DNA of 64,000 nt from Salvelinus alpinus (Eukaryota; Chordata; Actinopteri; Salmoniformes; Salmonidae), in contig NC_092087.1 of assembly GCF_045679555.1 (NCBI RefSeq), positions 79,601,305 through 79,665,304 on the forward strand. Reading direction: 5' to 3'. Below the pieces are notes generated by a model that was not told the origin of the DNA, ran no database searches, and worked only from the letters and a program-made list of their open reading frames with translations. Position numbers and translations under genes: made by a program. This document shows, one piece after another, positions 12,111 through 24,027 of the stretch (position 1 is its first letter; each line of letters begins with the position of its first letter).

Positions 12111-12386
12111 AGGTATGACAGTGATTAATCAGTTGTAAAAGGGTTTTATATGGGCTATGATGGGACCAGTTTTTTCTAATCAAGTCAAATGGTTTTTAAA
12201 AACTCCTGAAGAAAACTGGCGCTGGGGGGATGAAAACCCTGTCAAACTGTAGCTACCTTATACTTGTTCATATTCATTATATTTAGACTAGATTAAGAGG
12301 GGGGTTCCTCGACCCAGACAAAGAGACAACAACTGATAGATAACAGAACTCACAGGGCTGAGCTGGCTTTATGCATGTTTGCATTC

Positions 12387-15300
12387 AGTGCCGGCCCTCG
12401 ACGTTGTGCTGCCCTAGGCAAGACAAAAAACTGACGACCCCCCTCCTATCCCCGCTAAACTATGTACAGCAGGGGGTCAGCAATAGGTTTTTTAAAGCTA
12501 AAAGTCGCAGGAACAAACATAATAGCAGCCCAATTCATAGGCATATTCTACAAATTAAACAACATTTTTAACAGATCTGGTTAGTAGGCTATATAATCAA
12601 TTCAATGTCAATAACATAGCCTAATGATTACATTGATAAAATCACCAATGTCACCATTACATTAGTGAGATGAACTTTTTATGAGGGGATTGGGGAAAAA
12701 CAGCTTGAAATCAAGAGAAAATGTTGTGCTGAAAAAGTCTCAAAAGAAAGGTGGATAATGAAAATAGAAGTTTCAGGGAAGAATGGACAGAGAACTAAGC
12801 AAACTTACCATTTCTCCAACGTCTAACCAGAGTGTCTTGTTTGCAATGCTGTTTGCAAATAATTACATCTTAGACATCCTTATGAATCTAATCATGACAC
12901 TTTCAAAAGTTACCTTTCCACCCAGACAGAGGCTCCACCGATGCAGAAAAATGTAAGCTTCCACTGCTGGCTACTTGTCCGTTGTACAACCCAACAACAG
13001 AAGTGCTTCCCTAAAAGCTTCCTGGGTTCAAACAAACATCTTTTTTTTTAATAGGGACAGAATAGCTCATCGAATATTATAGGCTGCAGCTCAGCTTCAG
13101 ATTGGCATAGAGAGGAATCAATACATTCTCATATGCATCGGAGTCACCTCTTTTGCAGGCATTTGAACGCTTGTTTCTACCATAAGGTATCACAGAGTTA
13201 AGCATTGTTATAGAACGCTTTATATAATCTGGATTCCTTGTATGTAGTTTTTTCTACATTTAAAGCAAACAGTAGTTACCCTTTTCTTTAACAAAGGGTA
13301 TGGGATACCCTCACTCAATTCGAGCCCTGGTTTTAACCAAATACACCAAACCCTTCACGGAGGTATTTAAGGAGTACATGCGACAGTATTAGAGGATTTG
13401 GCTATACCGACATCTATGGATAGCACAATTATGTCTGTCAAACAGGTAGGCTCACCACTTATTTTTTTGAATAGGAAGAAATAGGCTCCAGTTATATATG
13501 TAATTCGATGATTGGTGCTCGAGTGCACATATAGGAGGTCCCTTACCGGAAAGTTACAATGTTGCAATCACTATGCAGCCAACTACCTATATGAGGAAAC
13601 CGAGTTTCTTACTAAAAAATATGCCACCTGTTATCACACATGCCACGACACAATAAAATTACACTTTTATTTAACATATCATTTAATATTCCTGTAGAAC
13701 TGTAAAAAGGAGTCAGATCATTTGAGCTTTGGAAGCAAGTGCCTCATTTGTTGGAGCAGTGTAAAATAAGCTTCATGTCAATGACCCAGCCTTAACAAAT
13801 GTATTTTATTTACATATTGAATTTGATTGTCCAACATCAGTTTCAGCATTTCTTTCATTTGTGGCCCGCATAGAGTGGCCTCTTTCCTCTGCTGTTGAGC
13901 TACATTGCAGTCAGCGATGTTTTCTTTCTAGCTGTCCATGGTCCTGAAATCAAATGGAGAGAGTGAGTGTGAGAAAGAGAGCGACAAAGGAAGAGAGAGC
14001 GAGAGACAGGAAGAGAGAAAGAGACAGAGAGAGAGATTAGGATGTAGTCTATTTGAAAATATATGTATACAAAGTAAACAGGCGATAAATAATTAATCTT
14101 AATAAATGACTCAGTGATAGAATGAATATGAGTGTATGAACAACACTTCCCTTCAAGACAAGTTGACTCACATGGCCATCCTGGAAGCAAACGCATGCAC
14201 TGCTTTTTGGAGGTTGATTTTGTAAGACAATTCATGATCAATTGATATGGTGGCGAGTCCATTGAGTCGCTTGATTCATAGTAGAGTTCAGGTAGTTTGT
14301 GCTTGGAGAATGTGCGCTCTCCCCTTGCCACTGTCACGGGGAGTGTGAAGAACTCTCAGGGCAACATAGGCATTGAGATACAAGGAGGCCATTTGGTGTC
14401 TGGATATATACTCCAATGCGTCGAGTGGTTTTGCCTCACTGACCAGTCTCCTGTTCAAGACTTTGAGCTCATTACACAGCTCTTTTGTGTCGATGTCCCT
14501 GGAATCCCCGTACGTAAGGGCCCTCTCGAGTGTTGCGGAGTCCCTGGTAAGCACTACAGTGTCCATGTCCTTGACGGTGGGGTGTTGTACAGGATGCTGA
14601 AAACACTGCTGTGCTATTCGAGCTGCGTAAAGCCCTCGTTGACGGACTGAATAGCAGAATCAAGAAACTGATTAAAGAAATGTACTTCGAATTTCTGCTG
14701 AGGGTCAGTCACAGGCTCATCCTCTCCCTCGTAGCCAAACAGACTCCTCTTCTTCCTGGGACGGCCAATGGGCTGCACTCGGAAACAGGGCACAATACAC
14801 ATCTCCTCTGCCATCTCATTTGCGCTTGCTAATGCGCCAGCGAAAGCTGCATCGGAGTGGTAGTCTTGGAGGAATACCCTGGTTGAGATCAGTTAAGCCA
14901 CTGCTTGTGAAAGGTTCAAACTCACCACCTGCAAACTCTTTCTGAGGGGAGTCCATCTTTCACGTGCTCTTTCAGCACGTCACAGCTGTGTGTAGCTCCA
15001 GATAAAAATGTCGAAATCTCTTGGATGGTGTTAAAAAACTCAGCTGCCTACAAGCAACACGATAATGCATCAGAGAGAACCAGATTCAGTGAGTGCGTGC
15101 TCCATGGCACAAAAGAATGCCCTTGTATTGATATTATGCACTCTCTTTTGAACTCCGCTGTGCCTCCCCCGCATATTTGCCCCATTGTCATACCTCTGCC
15201 CTCTCATGTTCATGATGGCGATGCCATGTTTCTGTAGTTTTGAGATGAGCAACTCTGTCATGCCCACCCCGTTGCGTCAAGTAGTTCACTAAACTCCAGG

Positions 15301-15645
15301 AAGTGCTCTCTCGTGCGCACTGACCCATCATCCTCGGTTGAAACAAAATGCACCACTGTAGTCATCTGATCTGTTTTGCTCTTGTCTGGTGTGCAGACCA
15401 AAATTATAGAAACATATCTGGCTGCTTTTAGCTCACTGTCTGCTGGAACTCTTCTGCCAGCATCTCAATGATTTCGTTCTGGATTCTTTTACCAAGGTAG
15501 TTCACACGTGTGTCTTTGGGCTGTACTCTCCTTACATGCTTCTTCATGATTCCATCAAAGATACCCAGCATTTCCACAAACTTCAAAATGTTCCCATTAT
15601 TTGGCCTAATTAAACATTAACTCACATCTGTCATCACTATTATGT
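12387..15645 (-). mobile_element. Degenerate hAT transposon, antisense
   Basis: On the minus strand, from right to left, the frame fragments read: a DUF4371-like part ('VQPKDTRVNYLGKRIQNEI', 'MTTVVHFVSTEDDGSVRTRE'), then RGQRYDNGANMRG with NTRAFFCAMEHAL (the RGQxYDNGANM core), then further C-terminal pieces down to about 13,900. The left edge at 12,387 begins cagtgccggccctcg, a hAT-like terminus. The frame is broken many times. A GA-rich tract lies at 13,950-14,035. The right terminus is uncertain. Confidence 0.7.
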
Positions 15646-16002
15646 TGATTCATTCCAGTTACTCATTTTGGATTGAAAACGTATAGGCAGCCGGGCCAGC
15701 CCCAGTTTGAATGTAAACCAAATTTAATAACATTTTCTCCTGACACAAATGGACTATAAATACATAACGTTACCAAATTGTTTACCCTGACCAGATGGAC
15801 ATGGCGCATAGGCTGTACGCAGCTGCTATTATTAGCCTACATGATCAGACTGAAAAATCATCTCTTTTTAGGAGTAGCCTAGGCTGCTGCAACATTTATA
15901 TAATGAGTTTTTAGTTGTCTGTCCGGAGTGATTATGTGTTAACATCTTTACTAAATAAATAAGGAAAGTCCACTTGAGCTGGCATTAAAAATGTGCTGGG
16001 TC
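15646..16002. other. No recognised feature
   Basis: AT-rich sequence to the right of the hAT remnant. No gene or repeat end is supported. Confidence 0.4.
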
Positions 16003-16167
16003 ACTCTAATTGAAATGCATTCCAAGTGACTACCTCATGAAGCTGGTTGAGAGAATGCCAAGAGTGTGCAAAGCTGTCAAGGCAAAGGGTGGCTACTTTG
16101 AAGAAAGCCAAACATATATTTTGATTTGTTTAACACTTGTTTTGGTTACTACTTAATTCCATATATT
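16003..16167 (+). mobile_element. 3' end fragment of a Tc1 element
   Basis: The run 'aattgaaatgcattcc' to 'ttggttactac...ttccatat' is the right-hand portion of a Tc1 family whose other copies lie at 36.2 and 52.6 kb. It stops at the same point where those copies are interrupted by an inserted element (…ccatat | …actcacc). This is therefore part of the same ancestral duplicated block. Confidence 0.6.
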
Positions 16168-16544
16168 ACTCACCATCTGGATTCCGACAAAGTATGTGGC
16201 AAAATGTGATACATAAAGGGTTAAATGTGCCACCACCTAGATATTGGAGAGACTACAAAACTTTGCCATTTATAAAAAGGCATTATTCAAGGTGTTTCTG
16301 TGGGCTATAGTAGCAAAGGCAAAATTCTATATTTTAGCAAAACATTGTGATAAAATGTTGATACATGAAGTGTCCAAAAAATTCATACATCTAATTGATC
16401 ATGGTATGAACGTTTAAAACAATTCCATATCTTAGCTTAGTACTCTCCCTAAGGCTCAGACTGACATTGAAGAATAAGTCTGGATTTTCAACAACGTGTA
16501 CATTGCATGCCTACATAACTACAACTAAAGTGCACTACATGACT

Positions 16545-17625
16545 GAAGTTATGGACATCAGCTTGTTGAACATCTCATTTCAAAATCATGGGCATTAATA
16601 TGGAGTTTGCTCCCCCCAATTGCAGCTATAAAAGCCTTCACTCTTCTGGGAAGGCGTTCCACTAGTTGTTTGAACATCTGTGGGGACTTGCTTTCATTCA
16701 GCCACAACAGTATGAGGTCAGAAACTGATGTTGGTTGATTAGGCCTGGCTCGCAGTTGGCATTCCAATTCATGCCAAAGAAAGGTGTTCGATAGGGTTGA
16801 GTTCAAGGCTCTTTCCAGGCCTGTCAAATTCTTCCACACCAATAGCAAACCGTTTCTGTATGGACCTTGCACTGTGCACTCATACAGAAACAGGAAAGAT
16901 CCTTCCCCCAAACTGTTATAACAACTTGGAAGCACAGAATTGTCTAGAATGTTATTGTATGCTGTAGCGTTAAGACTTCCCTTCACTGGAACTAAGGGGC
17001 CAGCCCAAACCATCATAAACAGCCCCAGACAATTATTACACCAACAAACTTAAGTTGGCACAATGCTGTCAGGCAGGTAGCTTTCTCCTGGCATTAGTGA
17101 AACCCAGATTTCTCCTGCCAGATAGTGTGATTAGTCTCTCCAGACAAGGCATTTCCATTGCGCTTTAGTCCAATGTCACCGAGCTTTACACCACCCCCAC
17201 AGACAAGTGGAATTGCACATATTGATTGTAGGCTTGTGTGCAGCTGTTCATCGAAACACAATTCATGAAGCACCTGAACAGTTCTGGTGCTAACAATGCA
17301 TCCAGAGGCAGTTTGGAACGCTAAGTGTTGCAACCGAGGACAGATGACCATTCTACAGCCCTGTTGTGTGATTGTGTGGCCTGTCACATTAAATTTACTT
17401 GACCGGGGATGCTTTAGCAGGGTGGAAATATGCTAAACTGACTTGGAAAAGTGTCATCCTATGACTGTGCCACATTGAAAGTGAGAGCTCAAGGCCCTTC
17501 TACTGCCAATGTTTGAATATGAAGATTGCACAGCTGTATGCTCAATTTTATACGCGTCAACAACGGGTGGCCGAAATGCCAAATCCAGTCATTTGAAGTG
17601 GTGTCAACATACAAAAGTATGAACA
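16545..17625 (-). mobile_element. Tc1-like transposon, antisense, broken
   Basis: The minus-strand order matches a common fish Tc1 family. At the right is a 5' leader ('catacttttgtatg' context), next an N-terminal transposase region at 17,094-17,387, then MMVWAGPLVPVKGSLNATAY, ILDNSVLP and a C-terminal stretch with FKQLVERLPRRVKA at 16,558-17,016. Frame breaks separate the parts. The outer ends are approximate. Confidence 0.75.
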
Positions 17626-17845
17626 TGAGGACGGTCTGACATTTCACCACTTGACAACACTAATGTAGAGCCAATCTTGGAATTTGAACAACCAGTAGCA
17701 AAGGTAAAAACTAGCTATTTGAAGACTGAACCACATTCTCTTTTACTGCCAACTGTACTGGTAACCCACACCATCTGTTTGAAATCAGCAAGCACAAGAG
17801 TACCCTCAGTACTGCAAAGACACTAGATATTGGAAAGTAAAATTG
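17626..17845. repeat. Shared 3' flank of the repeat-protein genes
   Basis: The phrase 'gtagagccaatcttgg' and the following 150 bases recur downstream of genes 3, 4 and 5 (33,320, 49,425 and 62,590); a weaker match lies below gene 2. This shows that the duplicated unit includes the 3' flank. Confidence 0.65.
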
Positions 17846-17851
17846 TTTATT
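17846..17851 (-). terminator. Gene 1 polyadenylation signal
   Basis: AATAAA on the minus strand, in the context tcAATAAAcaattttac. The same signal lies at the matching place in genes 2-5. Confidence 0.75.
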
Positions 17852-17917
17852 GATTCAATCATGCAAGAGTAGCAAGAACACAGCAACTTCCTGGTCAAAA
17901 CAAAAGCATGACTGAAA

Positions 17918-20618
17918 CCTGAAAGAAATTAGAACAGTGTCAGCTACAGAATCTTAAGTCATCAATTTGACAATTAAAAAAAAAAAACTCACCATCAGCT
18001 GCTGAAGGATGAATCCACCATTAGATTTTCCTGTTGGCAGATACATGGTTAGTACAAAGGACTTCAAATTCAGAGAGCAAAGTTATGACCATATTAAAGT
18101 TGTATGTTACCTTGTAGGATCCTTCACTAGTGGTGGGTATGTGCTTGGTTCAGATATGCCAACGGGAGCATTTCCACAGGCATAGCTTCTCTAGGAGTGT
18201 AGCGGGTTTGGGAGAAGACAGTTCTGCCATTCTTGTAGTGTGATTTGGAACCGATTTGGAACTGAGAACTACTAGAGGCACCATCTTCAGTGCTTTCGTA
18301 GTGCTTCTGCTGAGACATTGGGACCAGTTGCTGCTGGGGCATTCGGGCTACATGCCATAACTGCTCAGGGATGGGGTTCGGTTGCTGCTGGGGCATTTGG
18401 GCTACATGCCATAATTGCTGAGGAATGTGGTTCGGTTGCTGCTGGGGCATTTGAGCTGGATACCTCACTTGCTGGGCTTCGATGGCCAGGCCCTTCTGCT
18501 GCTGGGGTTCGATGGCCAGGCCCTTCTGCTGCTGGGGTTCGATGGCCAGGCCCTTCTGCTGCTGGGGTTCGACGGCCAGGCCCTTCTGCTGCTGCTGGGG
18601 TTCGACGGCCAGCTCCTGCTGCTGCTGGGGTTCGACGGCCAGCTCCTGCTGCTGCTGGGGTTCGACGGCCAGCTCCTGCTGCTGCTGGGGTTCGACGGCC
18701 AGCTCCTGCTGCTGCTGGGGAAATTTAACTGGATGCCACATGAGAAGAGGCATCTGTGGCATGGCAGCCAGATGATTTTGCTGCTGGAGCATTTTAGCTC
18801 GATACCACACATACTGGAGCATAGACGTCAGTTCCTTCTGAGGTTCAGTGGGCGGTTGCTTCAGCTGCTGGGGCATTTCAGCTGGATATCTCACTTGCTG
18901 GGGTTCGACCGCCAGCTCCTGCTGGGGTTCGACGGCCAGCTCCTGCTGCTGCTGGTGTTCGACGGCCAGCTCCTGTTGGGGAAATTTAACTGGATGCCAC
19001 ATGAGAAGAGGCATCTGTGGCATGGCAGCCAGATGATTTTGCTGCTGGAGCATTTTAGCTCAATACCATACTTGCTGGGGTATAGACGTCAGTTCCTTCT
19101 GAGGTTCAGTGGGGGGTTGCGTCTGCTGCAGGGGCATTTGAGCTGGATGCCACACTTGCTGGGGCACGGCGGTCGGTTGCTTCTGCTGCAGGGGCATTTG
19201 AGCTGGATGCCACACTTGCTGGGGCACGGCGGTCGGTTGCTTCTGCTGCAGGGGCATTTGAGCTGGATGCCACACTTGCTGGGGCACGGCGGTCGGTTGC
19301 TTCTGCTGCAGGGGCATTTGAGCTGGATGCCACACTTGCTGGGGCACGGCGGTCGGTTGCTTCTGCTGCAGGGGCATTTGAGCTGGATGCCACACTTGCT
19401 GGGGCACGGCGGTCGGTTGCTTCTGCTGCAGGGGCATTTGAGCTGAATGCCACACTTGCTGGGGCACGGCGGTCGGTTGCTTCTGCTGCAGGGGCATTTC
19501 AGCTGGATGCCACACTTGCTGGGGCACGGCGGTCGGTTGCTTCTGCTGCAGGGGCATTTCAGCTGCATGCCACACTTGCTGGGGCACGGCGGTCGGTTGC
19601 TTCTGCTGCACGGGCATTTCAGCTGGATGCCACACTTGCTGGGGCACGGCGGTCGGTTGCTTCTGCTGCACGGGAATTTGAGCTGGATGCCACACTTGCT
19701 GGGGCAAGGCGGTCGGTTGCTTCTGCTGCAGGGGCATTTCAGCTGGATGCCACACTTGCTGGGGCAAGGCGGTCGGTTGCTTCTGCTGCAGGGGCATTTC
19801 AGCTGGATGCCACACTTGCTGCGGCACGGCGGTCGGTTGCTTCTGCTGCAGGGGCATTTGAGCTGGATGCCACACTTGCTGGGGCACGGCGGTCGGTTGC
19901 TTCTGCTGCAGGGGCATTTGAGCTGGATGCCACACTTGCTGGGTTACGGCTGTCGGTTGCTTCTGCTGCAGGGGCATTTGAGCTGGATGCCACACTTGCT
20001 GGGGCACGGCGGTCGGTTGCTTCTGCTGCAGGGGCATTTGAGCTGGAAGCCACACTTGCTGGGGCACGGCGGTCGGTTGCTTCTGCTGCAGGGGCATTTG
20101 CGCTGGATGCCACACTTGCTGGTTCATGGCAGTCAGTTGCTTCTGAAGTTCAGTGGCTGGTTGATTCTGGGGCATTTGAGCTTGATATCTTACTTGCTGA
20201 GGTTGCTGGGACATGGGGGTAAGTTCCTTCCGCAGGATGGAGGCCGGATGTTTCTGTTGCGCTTTCATTTGAGCTGTTGGATACTTATAATTGCCATATC
20301 CTAGAGATTTAAGTGATCCTGCATAGAGCCATGCTGCATTAGAACCCAGTGCAGGAGACCAATCACCTAGGTAAAAAAAAAAATATTTAAAAAAATGCCA
20401 GCCTTTTAAGGTTATGGAACAACGTAGCTGTCATTTGAAATGAACTCACCTTCTGATGTAGAACACATTATCCCTCCAATTAGCAGGCAACAAAGCCAAG
20501 AAACGCTTAAGGAAAAATAATATATGTTATAAACATAACTACCTGAAGGACAAGGGATACAAACTAAATCAAGACTTCTCAAAACATACCTGAATGCAAT
20601 TCCAATCATCGCAGCCAT
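17918..20618 (-). CDS. Repeat-protein gene 1: secreted Q/P-rich protein with a premature stop
   Basis: I do not recognise a named family. Coding exons are 20590-20618, 20450-20505 and 18111-20366, then 18030 downward, with a non-coding 3' exon from about 17918. All have GT/AG borders; intron phases are 2, 1 and 2. The start MAAMIGIAFSVSWLCCLLIG is a signal peptide, likely cut near MCSTS. Next comes a short conserved module (NAAWLYAGSLK, GYGNYKYP), then 17 copies of a 20-residue unit with core QQVWHPAQMP. The frame meets TGA at 19060-19062 after about 463 residues. An internal copy of the same stretch at about 18,793 has CGA, so this is a C-to-T change at a CpG. Beyond it the same frame stays open for 308 codons from the next ATG, ending in the conserved tail YENGRTVFSQ-type residues (here YKNGRTVFSQTRYTPREAMP). 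Relative to gene 2, a 7-nt deletion then shifts the last residues. It is either a truncated protein or a young pseudogene. Confidence 0.75.
18470..18722 (-). repeat. 30/33-bp tandem repeat in gene 1 exon 3
   Basis: Four units encode the QQQKGLA(V/I)EP type (30 bp, one unit 33 bp) and four encode QQQQELAVEP (33 bp). A shorter pair of related units is at 18,898-18,975. Glutamine-run length varies between units, as expected from slippage at CTG/CAG runs. Confidence 0.85.
19121..20120 (-). repeat. 60-bp tandem array, 17 units, in gene 1 exon 3
   Basis: Units of exactly 60 bp encode 20 residues on the minus strand (core KQPTAVPQQVWHPAQMPL). Most differ from the consensus by zero to two bases. Because 60 is a multiple of three, the other frames of the array are also open, producing several spurious ORFs on both strands. 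Confidence 0.97.
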
Positions 20619-20713
20619 TTTGCCCTCAAACCTCACCAGTATTCAGAACTAATGGTAGGCATACGTCCTACCAGAATATCCCTTTTACTATATTTGCCAG
20701 ACTTTTGGTTGCT

Positions 20714-20767
20714 CCTTTTAAAGGAATCCCAGACCCTTCTAATGTCGTTGGTAATTAAGGACAGCTG
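20714..20767 (-). promoter_or_regulatory. Gene 1 putative core promoter
   Basis: About 96-150 bases upstream of the ATG. It holds a TATA-like CCTTTAAAAGG (20714-20724), the conserved block 'ttagaagggtctgggatt', and an E-box CAGCTG at 20762-20767. The block is shared with genes 2-4. No start site can be fixed from sequence alone. Confidence 0.45.
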
Positions 20768-21081
20768 TCAGCCACTGAACTACATTACATTTCTATTTCC
20801 AAATTGACCCCTAAATCCTACACCCTGGCCTAAACACTTCTGTTAATCAGAAAAGATTGAATAGGGATAAGCAATATGGCCACAATTGCATCCAGCCTAT
20901 CAGAAGGCAAGGTGAAGCAATTAACATATTGCTTAAACCTATCTGATCATTTCAAATGCCCATAAGTGACTAAGTGGTAGGTGTAGGGGCTAGGGGTTGA
21001 TTTGGAATGCAGAATATTTACTCAGGTGTGGTTGATTCTCTAATTGAGTTCCTGACAGGTTTGACAGCCCTTACTCTAAAG

Positions 21082-21269
21082 CACACTTCAAACTCATTAC
21101 ACGGAGGGCTGAGTGTCTGTGGGTTTTCGTTCCTTCCTTGTACTTGATTGCTGAATTAAGGCCACTAATTACTCCCCTCACCTACAGTAGTTGTCTAGGT
21201 CTTAATTGAAAGGAAAAAACAAAAACCTACAGACACTAGACCCTCCATGGAATGAGTTTGACACCCCTG
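21082..21269. mobile_element. hAT-type MITE
   Basis: A 188-bp element with imperfect inverted ends ('caaactcattacacggaggg' and the complement of 'ccctccatggaatgagtttg'), flanked by the 8-bp duplication CTCTAAAG (21074-21081 and 21270-21277). Eight-base duplications are the hAT signature. The same insertion with the same flanks lies at 41,734-41,924, so it predates the split of the gene 1 and gene 2 units. Confidence 0.88.
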
Positions 21270-21289
21270 CTCTAAAGTAGGAAACACAT

Positions 21290-23660
21290 TTTGTCTTGGC
21301 ACTTCATTGATCGGTTTAAATTATTGCTTGTACAAAATTAACTTGGTTCATTTGAAGATTAGAGGCTAAATGAGCAGTTAGGCACCATTATTTTACACGG
21401 CCTTCTTTTAAACAGTGTGTTTCATTCAGCATAGCAACAGTAGATGGTTAACATGTTTCAGTTGCCCATAGTGCAACATCTTGGACAAATTCTGAAATCA
21501 GACAGACGCCAGTTAAACACTCACATTATGCAAACACACCACACACTTATGCTTTTGATGATCTGAGTCTTTAATTTTTCAGAGGCAAACATATAGTAGG
21601 GCTCGTTTGAGTGGCAGGGCTAAAGCAACTGACTGTAGACCAAAGTCAAGAAGTAAAGTCAGGAGAGGTGCATCTGCGACAACCGAAATTCGGATACTAA
21701 TGTTGTTTTCCAACAGCAAGGCTCAGATCACCATGGCAGTGTTGCCATTGTTTATAAAAGGTTTCCTTTATAATGTCAAAAAAACATGTCTCCAACACCC
21801 ACTCACAAACTGAAATAATTAGTGTGCACATTATACAATCAATAAATGAGAGAGAGCCTCAATCACATCATTCATTTATGCACTGTAGGCTACATATGCA
21901 TTTTAGCAAGTTGATTCCTGTTTCAGTCATGTCTTTGTTCGCGTGGGTCAAACAAAAACACTAATGATTGGTTGACAATGGAGCCCCCACATGACAGGTG
22001 ATGGCTGCAGGATGAAGTTGGTGAAGAGCAATTGCAGAAACTTGGAGTTTCTGCAGATTTTTGTAAAGTTTATGCAGTCGACATATAGACTCAAGTCGGA
22101 AATGTTTCATCCCCAGAAAGCAACACACTTTGAAAGGCGGTGACCAACAATTGTCACCGACTTGACAATAGTGATCAGCTCGAAGGTGCCCACTATCTCC
22201 ATAAAATGTCTCCCTCATGTGGATGAAATAAAACACAAGACAACAACCCATCACATCATCCTCTGACCGTCTACCCTCCTTTATGGAAGCATTTTTTTCC
22301 AATGTTGTCTCAGCTTTGATTGCAGTACACATCCACAAACCCATAAACTCGAATGCAACTGTTTAGATAGCTATGCATATATCTCCAGCCCCCTTAAATC
22401 TGCCAAATAGTGTTTTCCCTATTCCGACTGATGGTTCCGCTTTGCATTCCATCTCTGATAATTATACTTGATTTCAAGTCTGTGCCTTGAAAATTCCAAT
22501 CTCCTTTTCTTCTCCTGTTTCTTTCAGCACAGCAGGCAGACATTCTGTTCTTTTATATTCACCCCAAGTGCTCCAATCCTTCTTTACTTTATTGTACGGC
22601 CCTTAATGTCTAGAAATCTGCACTAACTCCCCTCTTCCACTGCTGTAGGCTGGCCTACTGTAACTGGAACGCAAATGAATGTCACTTAAATCAGACCTGG
22701 GTTCAAATACTATTTAAAATATTTAAATTCATTTCACATACATTCAAAGAAAGTATTATTTTATTTGAAAAGATAAGTAGTTAAATAATATGTATTTGGA
22801 AATACACTTGGAAAGTGTTTGAAAAACTCAAATCACACACTAATTTACACTCCAATGTATTAAATAAGTATTTGAAAATACTGTCAAATAATACAATTTG
22901 TATTATAACCCAGATACTGAAATAGACATGTTTTTGAACACAGGTCTGCACTTAAATGTAGCATTTGCATGAAAATACACAAAGATGTATTGTAATATAC
23001 TGCATCATATTCTATTGTATTTGTTGTTTCTTTGTGATTGCATTTGAAATCCTCAACTGTTATTTTTTCTGAAGACAGATTCCAATTCTTCTTTCTCTGT
23101 TAGACCCTCCAGGCCCTATTAGTCTACTGAGGTCAGTCAGTTGTGATTGTAACCATCACATCCAAAATCTCAGTGGTGAGTAGCCACTGAACTGTTGTCA
23201 ACTCGCAGATGGCAGACTTGCCCTCACACAAACACACACCATGCCCACCAGAGCACACACATAGCCTACATAAGATTCAGGCAGAAATCAATACTGACTC
23301 CAAAACAGACACAATTATTATTTACATTCATTTATTTGTTTGTTTTACAACTCAGTTTTAGGATCAGGTACTACTGCCTGCTTCCCCTCCTAAAATTAAG
23401 AAAAAAGTATTTGAAAAGCAATGTAGATAGATTATATAGAGGCAACTCAGTATAATTTACTGCCTCTTTCTATATATTATCAAAGCCACTGAAATGTATA
23501 CTGCTCCATAGACATGGGTTCAAAATGAATTTGTTTCTTTCAAATACTATTTTAGCTGTTCTTAATTGAGTTTGTCACTCCAGGCAGGCTCAATCAACCC
23601 TCAAAGGCATTTGAAAGAAAACCAATACTATTTGAACTCAGGTTTGTTTTGATCTCTGAC
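21290..23660. repeat. Spacer block copy U2 (upstream of gene 1)
   Basis: This is paralogous to 41,930-43,440 (U3) and, from about 22,180, to 1-3,816 (U1). It includes the uninterrupted inverted-repeat element at 22,702-22,950 and a short one at 23,515-23,645. About 340 bases around 21,975-22,010 onward are arranged differently in U3. No gene is seen. Confidence 0.75.
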
Positions 23661-23830
23661 CTTGAGATCGCCTCTTATGAGTGAGTGGAGATCTATCCCT
23701 CGGGCATGAGCCATTTCATGTCTGACACGCCGTCGTAAATGCCCACCCGGGGAAGGTCACGTGACATCAGGCCGAAGCAGCACAGAGATTTTTCATTGGA
23801 CTTCACCCTGTTTACCAGCACAAACAGGAA
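23661..23830 (-). pseudogene. erp27: erp27 exon relic
   Basis: This is a copy of the erp27 exon at 3817-4002, reading FLFVLVNRVKSNEKS, CCFGLMSRDLPRVGIYDG and MKWLMPEG. A 25-nt deletion removes the VREFCQS region and shifts the frame. No other erp27 exon is nearby because a rearrangement joins intron sequence to a LINE at about 24,028. It keeps R-V-G after DLP, which the fuller copy has lost. Not functional. Confidence 0.88.
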
Positions 23831-24027
23831 CTGTGACAAATAAATCATAGTTATGTTCAGTAGGGCACAGCGTAGCAAAATGCTCTGCAACCAAAACTAA
23901 AACTAAAATCAGTGGTTTTATTGGACGAGACCAATGTCAAAAGTAGTTCAATATATACAGTATATGAATTTTGTTGATGGGCAGTTGATGGGCCTTATCT
24001 CCCGCATTTGGTATGGGTTTTCTCAGT

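Noticed and set aside
19121-20120. Regularly spaced repeats resembling a CRISPR array
   Set aside because: Units are directly abutting with no unique spacers, lie inside a spliced exon, and the DNA is from an animal.
18318-20304. Plus-strand ORFs opposite gene 1 (HLLGHGGRLLLLQG units)
   Set aside because: Shadow frames of the 60-bp array; the minus strand has the exon structure and signal peptide.
22690-23035. AT-rich stretch as a matrix attachment or origin site
   Set aside because: Better explained as a MITE-like inverted-repeat element that recurs in three spacers.
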